A DNA stretch of 33,836 nt from Bacillota bacterium (GCA_029225225.1 JAQXWB010000100.1:1-33836), one strand, 5' to 3'. Shown: positions 1 through 8,431, counted from the stretch's first letter. The notes: a model not told the origin generated them from the letters alone. Translations and numbers: made by a program.

Positions 1-20
1 TGCGTACTAATCAATAAGCT

Positions 21-114
21 GAGATTGCCACGTCGCTTCGCTCCTCGCAATGACAAATACGGTTGCCTTTTCTGTCATTGCGAACCCAGTGCGCACACTG
101 GGTGCGGCAATCTC
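21..114. repeat. Two half-units of the dispersed mosaic palindromic repeat
   Basis: Positions 21-55 hold the right-hand arm of the dispersed element (GAGATTGCC ... CTCGCAATGACA) and 73-114 hold a left-hand arm (TGTCATTGCGA, the palindrome CCCAGTGCGCACACTGGG, then GGCAATCTC). They lie in the opposite order to that of a complete 114-bp copy, so they look like the ends of two neighbouring or rearranged elements. The rest of the gene-free stretch, 115-343, holds degenerate relatives of the GC-rich palindromes seen elsewhere (for example around 200-250). I see no convincing gene in it. Confidence 0.85.
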
Positions 115-343
115 GTGCAGGAACCACTGACTGCGCACAAATTTGTTCATTTCTACCATCTGCCGCTTGCGCGGTCGGCACGCCGAGGTCGTCGTGCCCT
201 ACGATCGTAGAACGCACCCTCGCCGTAGGGCGCGCCGGGGAGGCGGCGTAACCTACAATCCTCCTATGCTCCCTCGCAGCAGAAGCTGACGGCTCATCTG
301 CCCATATACATATGCTTGCAGCCGATGCCCCTACCAAAAGAAT

Positions 344-372
344 CGGCGAGCTGACATGTCGTCAGCCCGCCG
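344..372. terminator. Bidirectional terminator after the SLH surface-protein gene
   Basis: CGGCGAGCTGAC (344-355) pairs with GTCAGCCCGCCG (361-372) with one mismatch and a 5-nt loop. A T-run follows on the plus strand (374-379), and a T-rich stretch follows on the minus strand (343-334). It sits only a few bases past the stop codon of the minus-strand gene 379-4821, so it most likely ends that transcript. Confidence 0.7.
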
Positions 373-378
373 TGTTTT

Positions 379-3300
379 TCAGTTCTTCACAATGTTTTCA
401 ATAAAGCGCATCAGGATCGTTGCAACCTGCGCTCTTGTGGCGTTACCTTGCGGCTGAAGCATGTTGTCCGAGCCGTTGATGATTCCCTCACCCACCGTCC
501 AGGACAGCGCTTCTTTCGCATAGCCGCTGATCTGATCTGCGTCGGGGAAAGCGCTGACATCGCCGCGTCTGCTTGTGTCAATCCCCTTCTTCTGCGCGTA
601 GCGGAATAGGATCGTCGCCATCTGTTCCCGCGTGATCTTGCCGTCCGGGTCGAATTTCCCCGCGCCGACGCCATTGACCACGCCGTTTGCCGACGCCCAC
701 GCCACTGCGTCAATGTACCAGCTTCCGCTCTTTGCGTTCACATCCGAGAAGGTGTTTTGATATCCCTTCGGCTGACCCTCATAGCGCCACAGCACGGTCA
801 CAAGCATGGCGCGCGTCATCGCCGTCTCCGGCTCAAAGGTATTCGCGCTTGTGCCGCCGAACAATCCGTGCGCCACGGCATAATCCACAGACGGGTGATA
901 CCATTCCTTCGGATTCACATCCACAAACTTCCCACTCTGACAGCCCTCGCCGCCGTCGCAGGGCTCGTCGCCTGTTGCGGGAATGGGTTCTATCCTTGTT
1001 GCGCCGCACCGTGTGCAGGTAAAGGTCTTCACGCCGTTTTCTGTTGCGGTCGGCTGCTTTGTTATCACACCATCATCCCACGCATGACCCAATGCGTCTA
1101 CATAGGTATCTACATAGCTATCGCCACAACGGGTGCAGGTGTGCGTCGTATAGCCCTGTTCCGTGCAGGTTGGTTCAGTTACGATAGCCTTGTAGTCATG
1201 ACCAAGCGCCGCAACCTCTCGGGTTTCATAATGCTCGCAACGGGAGCAGTCCCGGCGTTCTGCCCCCTTTTCTGTGCAAGTGGCAGCTTTCGTCTCTGCC
1301 CACTCACCAAGGTCATGACCCAAAGCATCTACATAGGTATCCACATAGCTGTCATCGCAACGAGAACAAATGTGGGTTGTATAGCCCTGCTCTGCGCAGG
1401 TTGGATCAGTTACGGTAGCCTTATAGTTATGACCAAGCACTTCGATTTCGCGGGTTTCATAATACTCGCAACGGGAGCAATCCCGACGTTCCGCACCCTT
1501 TTCCGTACAGGTAGCAGCTTTCGTCTCCGCCCACTCACCAAGGTCATGACCCAAAGCATCTACACAGGTATCCACATAGCTGTCATCGCAGCGGGTGCAG
1601 GTGTGTGTCGTATAGCCCTGCTCTGTGCAAGTCGGGTCAGTTACGGTATCCTTGTAGCCATGACCAAGCGCTTCGATTTCGCGGGTTTCATAATACTCGC
1701 AACGGGAGCAATCCCGACGTTCCGCACCCTTTTCCGTACAGGTAGCAGCTTTCGTCTCTGTCCACGCGCCGAGATAATGACCCAATGCCTCTACATAGGT
1801 ATCCACATAGCTGTCCTCGCAGCGGGTGCAGATGTGGGTCGTATAGCCCTGTTCCGTGCAGGTCGGCGCAGTTACGGTATCCTTGTAGCCGTGACCAAGC
1901 ACTTCGACTTCGCGCGTCTCATAATGCTCGCAACGAGAACAATCTCGGCGCTCCTCACCCTTTTCCATACAGGTGGCAGCTTTCGTCTCTGTCCATTCAC
2001 CGAAGTCATGACCCAAAGCCTCTACATAGGTATCCACATAGCTGTCATCGCAGCGTGTGCAGGTGTGCGTCGTATAGCCCTGTTCGGTGCAGGTTGGATC
2101 AGTTACGGTATCCTTGTAGTCATGACCAAGCACCTCAACCTCGCGCGTCTCATAATACTCGCAACGGGAGCAGTCCCGGCGCTCCTCGCCCTTTTCCGTG
2201 CAGGTCGCTGCCTTTGTTTCAGTCCATTCACCGAAGTCATGACCAAGCGCCTCAACTTCGCGGGTCTCATAATACTCGCAGCGGGAACAATCCCGACGTT
2301 CCGCACCCTTTTCCGTACAGGTGGCAGCTTTGGTTTCAGTCCATTCACCAAAATCATGACCCAATGCCTCTACATAGGTATCCACATAGCTGTCCTCGCA
2401 GCGGGTGCAGGTGTGGGTCGTGTAGCCCTGCTCCGTGCAGGTCGGGTCGGTCACAGTATCCTTGTAGTCGTGACCCAAAACCTCAATTTCACGGGTTTCA
2501 TAATGCTCACAGCGGGAGCAGTCCCGGCGCTCCGCACCCTTTTCCGTGCAAGTAGCTGCCTTGGTCTCTGTCCATTCACCGAAGTCGTGACCCAATGCGT
2601 CTACATAGGTGTCTACATAGCTGTCCTCGCAGCGGGAACAGGTGTGGGTGGTATAGCCCTGTTCGGTGCAAGTGGGCGCAACAACCGTATCCGTGTATTC
2701 ATGCACCAAGTAGGTTGCGATGATGCTGTCAATGGAGAAACCGTAGGCACCGTCACTGCCATCGGAGACAAGGCGAACCGTCAGCGTGTCACCGTTAATA
2801 TGTACGGTCTTATTTGCAAGCTCTTTTCCTGTGTACATTGTTCCGTTGACATAGATATAGTCAATGTTCGTTTCTGCTTCAGTTTCGTTTGAAAAGGTCA
2901 CATCAAGGGAGTATGCACCGTCTGCCGTATAGGTATAGGTCTTATCCAGATTATCCTCGTAATTGTGTGAAGACTCGGGATAATCATTTGCAGGCATGGT
3001 TTCGGATGTCAGGTCGTGAATATAAATATTGAGCTGAGCTGTTACATCTTTGCAAGTGACAGTTATGCTCTGCTTGCCGCTCTTGCTCATATCATACTCA
3101 CCGAGAGTTATCTCCCCTGAAGCATAGTTATATTTTTCGATGCATCCGTCGGAACGCTCGATCGTTACGGAAATGCTGTTTTTTTCCAGTTCATCCCCGA
3201 CAACATAGCTTGTCTTGCCATTACAAACAACCGATACTGCTTCTGCATCGCTGTACGGCTCCCATGTTATCCGACCGCCGTAATTAAGCATCACTTCCGA

Positions 3301-4821
3301 AGACCATGTGTCATTTCCGTATGGATAGTATGCTAAAGTTGTAACTCCATTGAAGGATTTGCTGCCAATAGTGGGAGCATTTCCCACAAATACAATTTCG
3401 CGAATTTTGGAATAATCTGTATTGAAAAGGTAATCGGGAACCTTTTTAACTTTCTCACCGAATGTTACCTTGATTCCGCTTCCGGCTGTACCGGCATTAT
3501 AAAACACATTGGAACTACTCGTCAAATCTGTCACAACTTTGGCATTGTAGTTTATTTCCGTAAGCCCGGTACAATTGTAGAATGCAGAGACACCGATGCT
3601 CGTTACGCTATTGCTTATCGTCACGCTCGTCAGGCTGCTGCAATCTTTAAACAAATATGCCGGTATCTTCTCAACCCCGTCTCCGAATGTTACCTTGATT
3701 CCGCTTCCGGCTGTACCGGCATTATAAAACACATCGGAACTACTCGTCAAATCTGTCACAGCTTTGGCATTGTAGTTTATTTCCGTAAGCCGGGTACAGT
3801 AGTTGAATGCACCGCCTCTGATGCTCGTTACGCTATTGCCTATCGTCACGCTCTTCAGGCTGCTGCAGCTGTAGAACGCATAATCGCCGATGCTCGTCAC
3901 GCTGTTCGGAATCGTGATGCTGATTAGGCTGCTGCAGCTGTAGAACGCATAATCGCCGATGCTCGTCACGCTGTTGGGAATGGTGATGCTGATTAGGCTG
4001 CTGCAGCCCTCAAACGTACAAATTTCAATGCTAGTCACACTTTCACCAATTGTGACGCTCGTCAGACTGGTACAGCAATAGAACGCATAACCGGCTATTT
4101 TCGTCACGCTGTTCGGAATCGTGATGCTTGTCAGGCTGGTGCAGTTAGAGAACGCGTCCATACCAATGCTGGTAACGCTGTCGGGAATCGTGACGCTCGT
4201 CAGACTGCTGCAGCCCCAGAACGCAAAAGAGCCAATGCTGGTAACGCTGTCGGGAATCACATAGCTGGCCTTTTTGCCGCCGGGGCAGCAGATCAATTCC
4301 GCGCAGTCCTTATTGAACAGAACACCGTCTTGTGAACAATAGCTTGGATTCCCAGCAGAAACTTCAATTGTGATCAGGCTGCTACAGCCACGGAAGGCAT
4401 TGCCCTCAATGCTGGCCACGCTGTCGGGAATCGTGATACTGGTCAGCCCGGTGCAGACGTAGAACGCATCAGAGTCGATGCTCGTCACACTGTCGGGAAT
4501 CGTGACACTCGTCAGCCCGGTGCAGCCGTAGAACGCAACATAGCCGATGCTCGTCACGCTGTTCGGAATCGTGATGCTTGTCAGGCTGCTGCAGTTACGG
4601 AATGCTCCATATCCAATGGCGGTTACAGGATACCCACCCAAAGTAGACGGGATGGTAATGCTGCCGCTTACGGAAGTATCACAAGCCGTTATGGTTGCTT
4701 CTCCGTTAGACACAGTGTATGTATATATCCCATCCGTTGCCGCGTTGGTCGTATTGCAGAAAAGAAATAGCGTAACAACTGCCACGCAGGCGCAAAACAC
4801 CGTTGTCAATAATCGTTTCAT
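379..4821 (-). CDS. Secreted BspA-type leucine-rich-repeat protein with Cys-pair repeats and SLH anchor
   Basis: A 1480-residue exported surface protein. The first 27 residues form a signal peptide (MKRLL, a hydrophobic core, then a TNAA cleavage region). Residues about 35-515 are BspA/LRR_5 repeats (ITIPxSVTSIGxxAFxxCxxL), a family often found on surface adhesins. Residues about 530-690 resemble Ig-like and carbohydrate-binding-like beta domains. Residues about 706-1280 are two alternating cysteine modules of 38 and 39 residues. Residues about 1295-1475 are three SLH repeats, expected to bind a secondary cell-wall polymer. The start at 4821 is supported by AAGGAGG 8 nt upstream. Role as adhesin or substrate binder is inference; no catalytic domain is visible. 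The DNA encoding the cysteine modules is a long tandem repeat, so copy number may vary or be misassembled. Confidence 0.9.
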   Translation of the reverse strand: MKRLLTTVFCACVAVVTLFLFCNTTNAATDGIYTYTVSNGEATITACDTSVSGSITIPSTLGGYPVTAIGYGAFRNCSSLTSITIPNSVTSIGYVAFYGCTGLTSVTIPDSVTSIDSDAFYVCTGLTSITIPDSVASIEGNAFRGCSSLITIEVSAGNPSYCSQDGVLFNKDCAELICCPGGKKASYVIPDSVTSIGSFAFWGCSSLTSVTIPDSVTSIGMDAFSNCTSLTSITIPNSVTKIAGYAFYCCTSLTSVTIGESVTSIEICTFEGCSSLISITIPNSVTSIGDYAFYSCSSLISITIPNSVTSIGDYAFYSCSSLKSVTIGNSVTSIRGGAFNYCTRLTEINYNAKAVTDLTSSSDVFYNAGTAGSGIKVTFGDGVEKIPAYLFKDCSSLTSVTISNSVTSIGVSAFYNCTGLTEINYNAKVVTDLTSSSNVFYNAGTAGSGIKVTFGEKVKKVPDYLFNTDYSKIREIVFVGNAPTIGSKSFNGVTTLAYYPYGNDTWSSEVMLNYGGRITWEPYSDAEAVSVVCNGKTSYVVGDELEKNSISVTIERSDGCIEKYNYASGEITLGEYDMSKSGKQSITVTCKDVTAQLNIYIHDLTSETMPANDYPESSHNYEDNLDKTYTYTADGAYSLDVTFSNETEAETNIDYIYVNGTMYTGKELANKTVHINGDTLTVRLVSDGSDGAYGFSIDSIIATYLVHEYTDTVVAPTCTEQGYTTHTCSRCEDSYVDTYVDALGHDFGEWTETKAATCTEKGAERRDCSRCEHYETREIEVLGHDYKDTVTDPTCTEQGYTTHTCTRCEDSYVDTYVEALGHDFGEWTETKAATCTEKGAERRDCSRCEYYETREVEALGHDFGEWTETKAATCTEKGEERRDCSRCEYYETREVEVLGHDYKDTVTDPTCTEQGYTTHTCTRCDDSYVDTYVEALGHDFGEWTETKAATCMEKGEERRDCSRCEHYETREVEVLGHGYKDTVTAPTCTEQGYTTHICTRCEDSYVDTYVEALGHYLGAWTETKAATCTEKGAERRDCSRCEYYETREIEALGHGYKDTVTDPTCTEQGYTTHTCTRCDDSYVDTCVDALGHDLGEWAETKAATCTEKGAERRDCSRCEYYETREIEVLGHNYKATVTDPTCAEQGYTTHICSRCDDSYVDTYVDALGHDLGEWAETKAATCTEKGAERRDCSRCEHYETREVAALGHDYKAIVTEPTCTEQGYTTHTCTRCGDSYVDTYVDALGHAWDDGVITKQPTATENGVKTFTCTRCGATRIEPIPATGDEPCDGGEGCQSGKFVDVNPKEWYHPSVDYAVAHGLFGGTSANTFEPETAMTRAMLVTVLWRYEGQPKGYQNTFSDVNAKSGSWYIDAVAWASANGVVNGVGAGKFDPDGKITREQMATILFRYAQKKGIDTSRRGDVSAFPDADQISGYAKEALSWTVGEGIINGSDNMLQPQGNATRAQVATILMRFIENIVKN
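1040..2710 (-). repeat. Tandem coding repeat, 231-bp period
   Basis: Inside the SLH protein gene, two modules alternate. Module A (38 residues) carries PTCTEQGYTTHTCTRC and ends in ALGH. Module B (39 residues) carries TETKAATCTEKG and RRDCSRC and also ends in LGH. One A+B pair is 77 residues, or 231 bp. I count seven A modules. The B series has one extra copy (two adjacent B modules near 2160-2330), and the final B-like unit (VITKQPTATENG) is degenerate. Each module has one single Cys and one CxxC pair. Confidence 0.85.
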
Positions 4822-4867
4822 GACAAAACCTCCTTTATATTTCGGACCAAATAGCAGCCGGAATGAT

Positions 4868-5383
4868 TCAGTCCTTTAAAGCCAAAATAGCCGCCAGGAG
4901 TTGCCCTATTTCAATAATTACTTTCGACCATGTGGCTAATGAATCAGTAAAAGATTGTTTTATTTGCTTCTGACTGTAGGATGTTGCTATTTCCATTCCT
5001 TTTGGGGTGAGCACTACAACATACGGAATTCTTCGATCATCGCGTTCCTGAAACGCTGCAAGATAGCCACGATCGTGAAGTTGTTCATAAGCCTCCCGGA
5101 TACCTGTGGTTCCCTTCGGTAAAACCGCCCAGTCAATTTCCAGCGCTGGATTGTTCTTCAATTGGAGAGATAGCACAAGTAACTGCTTAATCTCTTGTAT
5201 TGAGAGAGGCCGGACGCTGCGAATCGGAATGCACCATTTCTTTCTTTCGTTTTTAAATGCACCAACTACTTTACAATCCTTGCAATACTCTCCAACAGTC
5301 TTTGGCTTAACTCGCCATAATTTGCTTGCAACCCTTGTGGTCATGTAATACTCTCCGTTGATTTCGAAAATTCCTTCACTCAT
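4868..5383 (-). CDS. Putative DNA-binding protein (excisionase-like plus winged-helix-like)
   Basis: A 171-residue protein I do not recognise as a named family. Residues about 10-55 (MTTRVASKLWRVKPKTVGEYC, then a basic KNERKKWCIP stretch) look like a MerR/excisionase-type helix-turn-helix. Residues about 60-132 (a helical segment, then REAYEQLHDRGYLAAFQERDDRRIPYVVVLTPKG) look like a winged helix with its beta-hairpin wing. The C-terminus ends in a hydrophobic helix. It is divergent from the XRE gene at 5552. AAGGA lies about 13 nt before the ATG at 5383, so the start is acceptable rather than strong. A regulator is likely; its target is unknown. Confidence 0.6.
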   Translation of the reverse strand: MSEGIFEINGEYYMTTRVASKLWRVKPKTVGEYCKDCKVVGAFKNERKKWCIPIRSVRPLSIQEIKQLLVLSLQLKNNPALEIDWAVLPKGTTGIREAYEQLHDRGYLAAFQERDDRRIPYVVVLTPKGMEIATSYSQKQIKQSFTDSLATWSKVIIEIGQLLAAILALKD

Positions 5384-5513
5384 AGGCCATGCTCATCCTT
5401 TTTCTTTAATCGTTTTTGCCCTATCTCTTGCATCTCTTTACACGCCGTAATACACTTTTAGATTAACACATTTTTGTTCAATTGGCAACATATATATTCA
5501 TAAATTCAAAAAA

Positions 5514-5542
5514 CCTCCTTTACACTTATGGCGTAAAGGAGG
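5514..5542 (+). promoter_or_regulatory. Perfect inverted repeat covering the ribosome site of the XRE gene
   Basis: CCTCCTTTAC (5514-5523) is the exact reverse complement of GTAAAGGAGG (5533-5542), with a 9-nt loop. The right arm is the Shine-Dalgarno sequence of the XRE regulator starting at 5552. In RNA the hairpin would hide the ribosome site; as DNA it is a plausible dyad operator. Which of these applies is inference. Confidence 0.6.
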
Positions 5543-5551
5543 CAAGCTTTT

Positions 5552-5788
5552 ATGATGGATGCAATCATTGTCGGTCGCGTGCTCCAACGGTTCCGTGAGA
5601 AAAAAGGTATGTCTCAGGAACTTGTCAGCGGTCTTGCGGGAATTGGCAGAACACATTTGAGCGCCATTGAGCGCGGTGAACGAAAACCCACATTAGAAAC
5701 ATTTTACAAAATCGGGCAGGCGATGCAGATCCGACCAAGTGTCCTTTTAGCGGCAATTGAGGAAGAGGTGAAAAAAAAGGCACTGTAG
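5552..5788 (+). CDS. Small XRE-family transcriptional regulator
   Basis: A 78-residue protein that is almost entirely one helix-turn-helix domain of the XRE/Cro type (VLQRFREKKGMSQELVSGLAGIGRTHLSAIERGERKPTLETFYKIGQAM). AAAGGAGG precedes the ATG at 5552 with a 9-nt gap; a second ATG follows at once (5555). The ribosome site lies inside a perfect hairpin, which points to tight or autogenous control. It is divergent from the gene at 4868-5383, with about 170 bp between the two starts. The target is unknown. Confidence 0.8.
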   Translation: MMDAIIVGRVLQRFREKKGMSQELVSGLAGIGRTHLSAIERGERKPTLETFYKIGQAMQIRPSVLLAAIEEEVKKKAL

Positions 5789-5895
5789 TGCAGTGCGCAG
5801 ACTACAGCTTCGCCGCTGAGGTCAAGGACGGAATCGAAAAGCTCTCACCATCCCGGGCAGAGCATATTCTGCTGCTGATCAAAGACCTAACGTAA
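5788..5895 (+). CDS. Possible 35-codon GTG-started ORF or regulator remnant
   Basis: A GTG overlaps the stop codon of the XRE gene by one base and opens a 35-codon frame. It encodes an amphipathic helix-like peptide (FAAEVKDGIEKLSPSRAEHILLLIKDL). This resembles the C-terminal helical tail of some small regulators. It could be a translationally coupled micro-ORF or the decayed tail of a longer regulator. No independent ribosome site is visible, so support is weak. Confidence 0.25.
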   Translation: MQCADYSFAAEVKDGIEKLSPSRAEHILLLIKDLT

Positions 5896-5910
5896 CCATA
5901 AAAAACGCCC

Positions 5911-5928
5911 CCCTTTCCGCCGAAAGGG
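5911..5928. terminator. Hairpin after the XRE gene
   Basis: CCCTTTC (5911-5917) pairs with GAAAGGG (5922-5928) around a 4-nt loop, with a T-rich stretch downstream on the plus strand and T-rich sequence on the minus strand. It is a plausible short bidirectional terminator. Confidence 0.5.
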
Positions 5929-5967
5929 AGGTTCTTTGTATAGTTATGTTTATGAATGGAACCAAGC

Positions 5968-6030
5968 AAAGGGAGCGGATTGCTCCGCTGCCTCGTGGGT
6001 TATAACAGTTCAAATTTTCATCAGTTGTGT
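5968..6030. repeat. Diverged copy of the 3' end and terminator of the desulforedoxin-like gene
   Basis: This stretch matches the region around 9368-9430: a GGAGCGGA hairpin, then CCTCGTGGGTTATA, CAGT, and an AAATTT(C)CATCAG segment. The hairpin is imperfect here (one mismatch in the right arm). It no longer encodes anything recognisable. A second, closer copy lies at 8851-9000. Confidence 0.6.
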
Positions 6031-6113
6031 AATATATTTCCATTGATGCACTCTTTATATTGCCAATTAGGGAACCTTTGACCAAATTGCACCTGATGTG
6101 AAAGTAATTCTAC

Positions 6114-6989
6114 TCAAAAACGATAAGACATATTCTCTCCGTTTTCTTTCATCAGCCATAAAAGCTTGGTTCGCTCCAAGCGATCACTGTCATCCGAGTA
6201 TTCGCGGAAATAATGCAGAATGCTCTCCGCCCTGTTTGCGTTGCCGACGATGTAGTTTCGCAGATCTTCTAAGAAATCGTCATTTGTATGCTTTACGAGA
6301 TCTGCGCCATACAAGGGCGGGACGATATTGCGGTTTCCTGTGCCAAAAATACAGCCGCTTTCCAAATGATCGATGCATAGGTCGCCATGGGCATCAAGAA
6401 ATAAAATTTGCATATCCTCTGACAGTACCACGGCATTTTTCACGGGAGCAAAGGGCGTGCAGTCGATTTTCAACAACTCCCCGACTTGAAAGGGGGCAGG
6501 CAAATCCACGGTTCGCATATTGTTTGGTGCAAACAGCAGGGACGCAGTATCCCCGTTGCTTACCGCTTCCCAATGGGTAAAATAAGCCCAATACTGCCCG
6601 ACAGAATAAAAGCTCCATGTTTTCAGCCTTTGCCCATTGCGATCCTCCCAAACCTCTAACATGTGCCAAGCGCGAAAAGGCATTTTTGCAAGCTGCCGCT
6701 CCACTTCCTCATAATCTGCAAACTCGGTGCTTTCAAACTCCCACGCGGAGAGATAAGAGCGAAGAAGATACTGCCTTCCTCCGCTTTCTTGCAAAGAACG
6801 CATTGCCGCCTCTGCAGACTGCGCATATTGCAGAAAGCCAAATTCCTTTAACAGATCGATCTTCCATTGCAATGTAATGCTTGCCTTCGCAATAAATTGC
6901 CCCATATCAAAGCAATCCAAATTCCGCAATAAATGCCCGCCCACCTGTGCCGACTTCACCAATTCAAAAATCACAAACGCCTGATCCAT
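6114..6989 (-). CDS. Hypothetical protein, 291 residues
   Basis: I do not recognise this family. The protein is soluble-looking, with many aromatic residues and no signal peptide or membrane segment. The frame extends to a GTG at 6998, but AGGAG lies 8 nt before the ATG at 6989, so that start is preferred. Base composition is more AT-rich than the Wood-Ljungdahl genes to the right. It stands alone between convergent and minus-strand accessory genes, and no function can be inferred from context. Confidence 0.65.
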   Translation of the reverse strand: MDQAFVIFELVKSAQVGGHLLRNLDCFDMGQFIAKASITLQWKIDLLKEFGFLQYAQSAEAAMRSLQESGGRQYLLRSYLSAWEFESTEFADYEEVERQLAKMPFRAWHMLEVWEDRNGQRLKTWSFYSVGQYWAYFTHWEAVSNGDTASLLFAPNNMRTVDLPAPFQVGELLKIDCTPFAPVKNAVVLSEDMQILFLDAHGDLCIDHLESGCIFGTGNRNIVPPLYGADLVKHTNDDFLEDLRNYIVGNANRAESILHYFREYSDDSDRLERTKLLWLMKENGENMSYRF

Positions 6990-7026
6990 GCCGTTCACTC
7001 CTGAAAAATAGTTTTTCCCAAAAAAG

Positions 7027-7060
7027 GAAGCCCATCAGTAAACACCGACGGGCTTCAGAA
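7027..7060 (-). terminator. Terminator of the 8340-to-7188 operon
   Basis: Read on the minus strand, GAAGCCCGTC pairs with GATGGGCTTC (one mismatch) and is followed by CTTTTTT. It lies about 130 bp past the stop codon of the last gene (7188-7382) and is a typical intrinsic terminator. Confidence 0.75.
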
Positions 7061-7187
7061 GACATCTGTTATTATAATAATTGGTGACTCAGCTAATATG
7101 AACTAATTTCGGAAAACTTTGTAGAATTGCACAGTTTTCAAAAGAAAAATAAATTGACTTGCACAATTTTCACCGGATCGAACCTGT

Positions 7188-7382
7188 TTATCTGCCGATC
7201 AGCATTCCGGTAGCATCACCTTTCGCAACCATCCTGCCGCTGAATTCATAGGTGTTACCGTTTTTCTTATCATACCATCCAATCAATCTTCCGTCGAATG
7301 CGCGGACACTCTTTCTGTTGGGATCGTCCTCGATAAATGCGATGATCTTACCATTGAAATCCCGAATTGCTTCTTTTGCCAT
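7188..7382 (-). CDS. Small protein with three FxGR beta-strand repeats
   Basis: A 64-residue protein of unknown function. Three short repeats are visible: IRDFNGKIIAFIE, VRAFDGRLIGWYDKK and YEFSGRMVAKG, each an aromatic/FxG(K/R)xxx pattern that suggests a repeated beta-hairpin. AAAGAGGA lies upstream of the ATG at 7382, only 18 nt after the stop of the preceding small gene, so the two are probably cotranscribed. I have an impression that similar proteins are common in Clostridia. No biochemical role is known to me. Confidence 0.65.
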   Translation of the reverse strand: MAKEAIRDFNGKIIAFIEDDPNRKSVRAFDGRLIGWYDKKNGNTYEFSGRMVAKGDATGMLIGR

Positions 7383-7400
7383 ACGGAATTCCTCTTTATA

Positions 7401-7613
7401 TCAGCGCAATGCGCCCCATTTTTGGTAGTTGCTGCAAACAAAGCAGGACACCTCGCCACCTGTTGAGACGCTATGGTGATTACGGCAGTAGCAGGGACCT
7501 CGCTGATTCATGTCCCGGACCTCTACCTGCGTACCGTTCAGCTTTACCGCGCGTTCGCCACCCCAATTCGCACAGGTGGCACAAGCTCTGTTTCCATTTG
7601 AGTAATACTTCAT
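7401..7613 (-). CDS. Small cysteine-rich (zinc-ribbon-like) protein
   Basis: A 70-residue protein with three Cys pairs: CATC near the N-terminus, CYC in the middle and CFVC near the C-terminus, plus a central HH. This suggests one or two bound zinc ions. The ATG at 7613 is chosen because AAAGGAG lies 8 nt upstream; the in-frame ATG at 7619 is too close to that site. It is the middle gene of a three-gene minus-strand set (7648-8340, this one, 7188-7382). Function unknown. Confidence 0.65.
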   Translation of the reverse strand: MKYYSNGNRACATCANWGGERAVKLNGTQVEVRDMNQRGPCYCRNHHSVSTGGEVSCFVCSNYQKWGALR

Positions 7614-7647
7614 TTCCATATCTCCTTTGTGGTTATTTTCTTTCGAC

Positions 7648-8340
7648 CTAATCCGCTGGGAAGCCGGCAGCTTCCAGCATGGGTCGAATATTTTCAAGCA
7701 TTCTCTCACCTTCGGGGTCGGTTTCAGGTGTCTCACCGAAAAGAGATTCATCATACAGCCAATCTTCATCCGGACTCACATCTCCGCTGGCCACTGCATA
7801 TGCGACGTGTAAAGCCGCCTTACCGTAAAGAGAGTGATTCAGTTTCTTAAGAAAGACGATCAGATTTCCGCAAGCAATGTCGAAGGCTTCGTCAATAAAA
7901 TTGATATATTCCTCCTCCGGCTGAGGAATCCGACCTTTAAAAATTTCGTCAAACCGACGTATCACTTGCCTTTCCAATACTACGTCAAAGGTGAATAAGT
8001 TGATCTCTTTCCCTGCTTCCGTAAGTGCCTTTAATTCAGGCATCTCCTCCAAGTAGCGAAGGAAAAAGGCAGCTAAAAGGTTTTCGTCTTCTTCCCTTTT
8101 GTTGTAACAGTCTCCTAAAACCAATAGCTGCACATCGCTTAGCGGACTTTTCTTAATGTAGTTTTCTTTCGGTGCTTCGCTGTCAAGCGGTTTACTCTCC
8201 TGTGCCGGTCGCAGGATGCCCATTTTTCGAAGCAGAGACTTAATCAAGAAAATGTCTACAGCCAGACCAATTCCGCCAAACACCAGACCAACAAAGAAGT
8301 TTATTTGGTTAAAAACAGCAAACAATATGAGTGTGACCAT
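7648..8340 (-). CDS. Membrane-anchored hypothetical protein
   Basis: A 230-residue protein. The N-terminus is a long hydrophobic segment (residues about 2-33, VTLILFAVFNQINFF then FGGIGLAVDIFLI), so it is probably anchored in the membrane. The remainder is acidic and helical, with no motif I recognise. GGAGGG lies 6 nt before the ATG at 8340; the frame is open further upstream but without a ribosome site. It is first in a three-gene operon with a near-consensus promoter and is divergent from the XRE regulator at 8499, which probably controls it. Confidence 0.65.
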   Translation of the reverse strand: MVTLILFAVFNQINFFVGLVFGGIGLAVDIFLIKSLLRKMGILRPAQESKPLDSEAPKENYIKKSPLSDVQLLVLGDCYNKREEDENLLAAFFLRYLEEMPELKALTEAGKEINLFTFDVVLERQVIRRFDEIFKGRIPQPEEEYINFIDEAFDIACGNLIVFLKKLNHSLYGKAALHVAYAVASGDVSPDEDWLYDESLFGETPETDPEGERMLENIRPMLEAAGFPAD

Positions 8341-8407
8341 ACATTGCCCTCCTTTTTTGTAATTTGATAGAACGATAGGAAATTGCATTGCATCAAATCA
8401 GATCTGA

Positions 8408-8427
8408 TTGCACTTATTTAGGTGCAA
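8408..8427. promoter_or_regulatory. Operator-like dyad, copy 1
   Basis: TTGCAC, an 8-nt spacer, then GTGCAA. A second site with the same half-sites and spacer length lies exactly 60 bp away (8468-8487). Copy 1 covers the predicted transcription start of the minus-strand promoter at 8432-8460. Likely target of the XRE protein encoded at 8499. Confidence 0.7.
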
Positions 8428-8431
8428 ATTC

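Noticed and set aside
11-337. Short frames encoding CHCEERSD-type peptides in the repeats
   Set aside because: These are translations of the mosaic palindromic element, a frequent source of false proteins. They lack starts with ribosome sites.
757-2892. 711-codon plus-strand open frame opposite the SLH protein
   Set aside because: It lies opposite the tandem cysteine repeats and is open only because the repeat unit lacks stops in that frame. No ribosome site, and the minus frame has a signal peptide, LRR and SLH domains.
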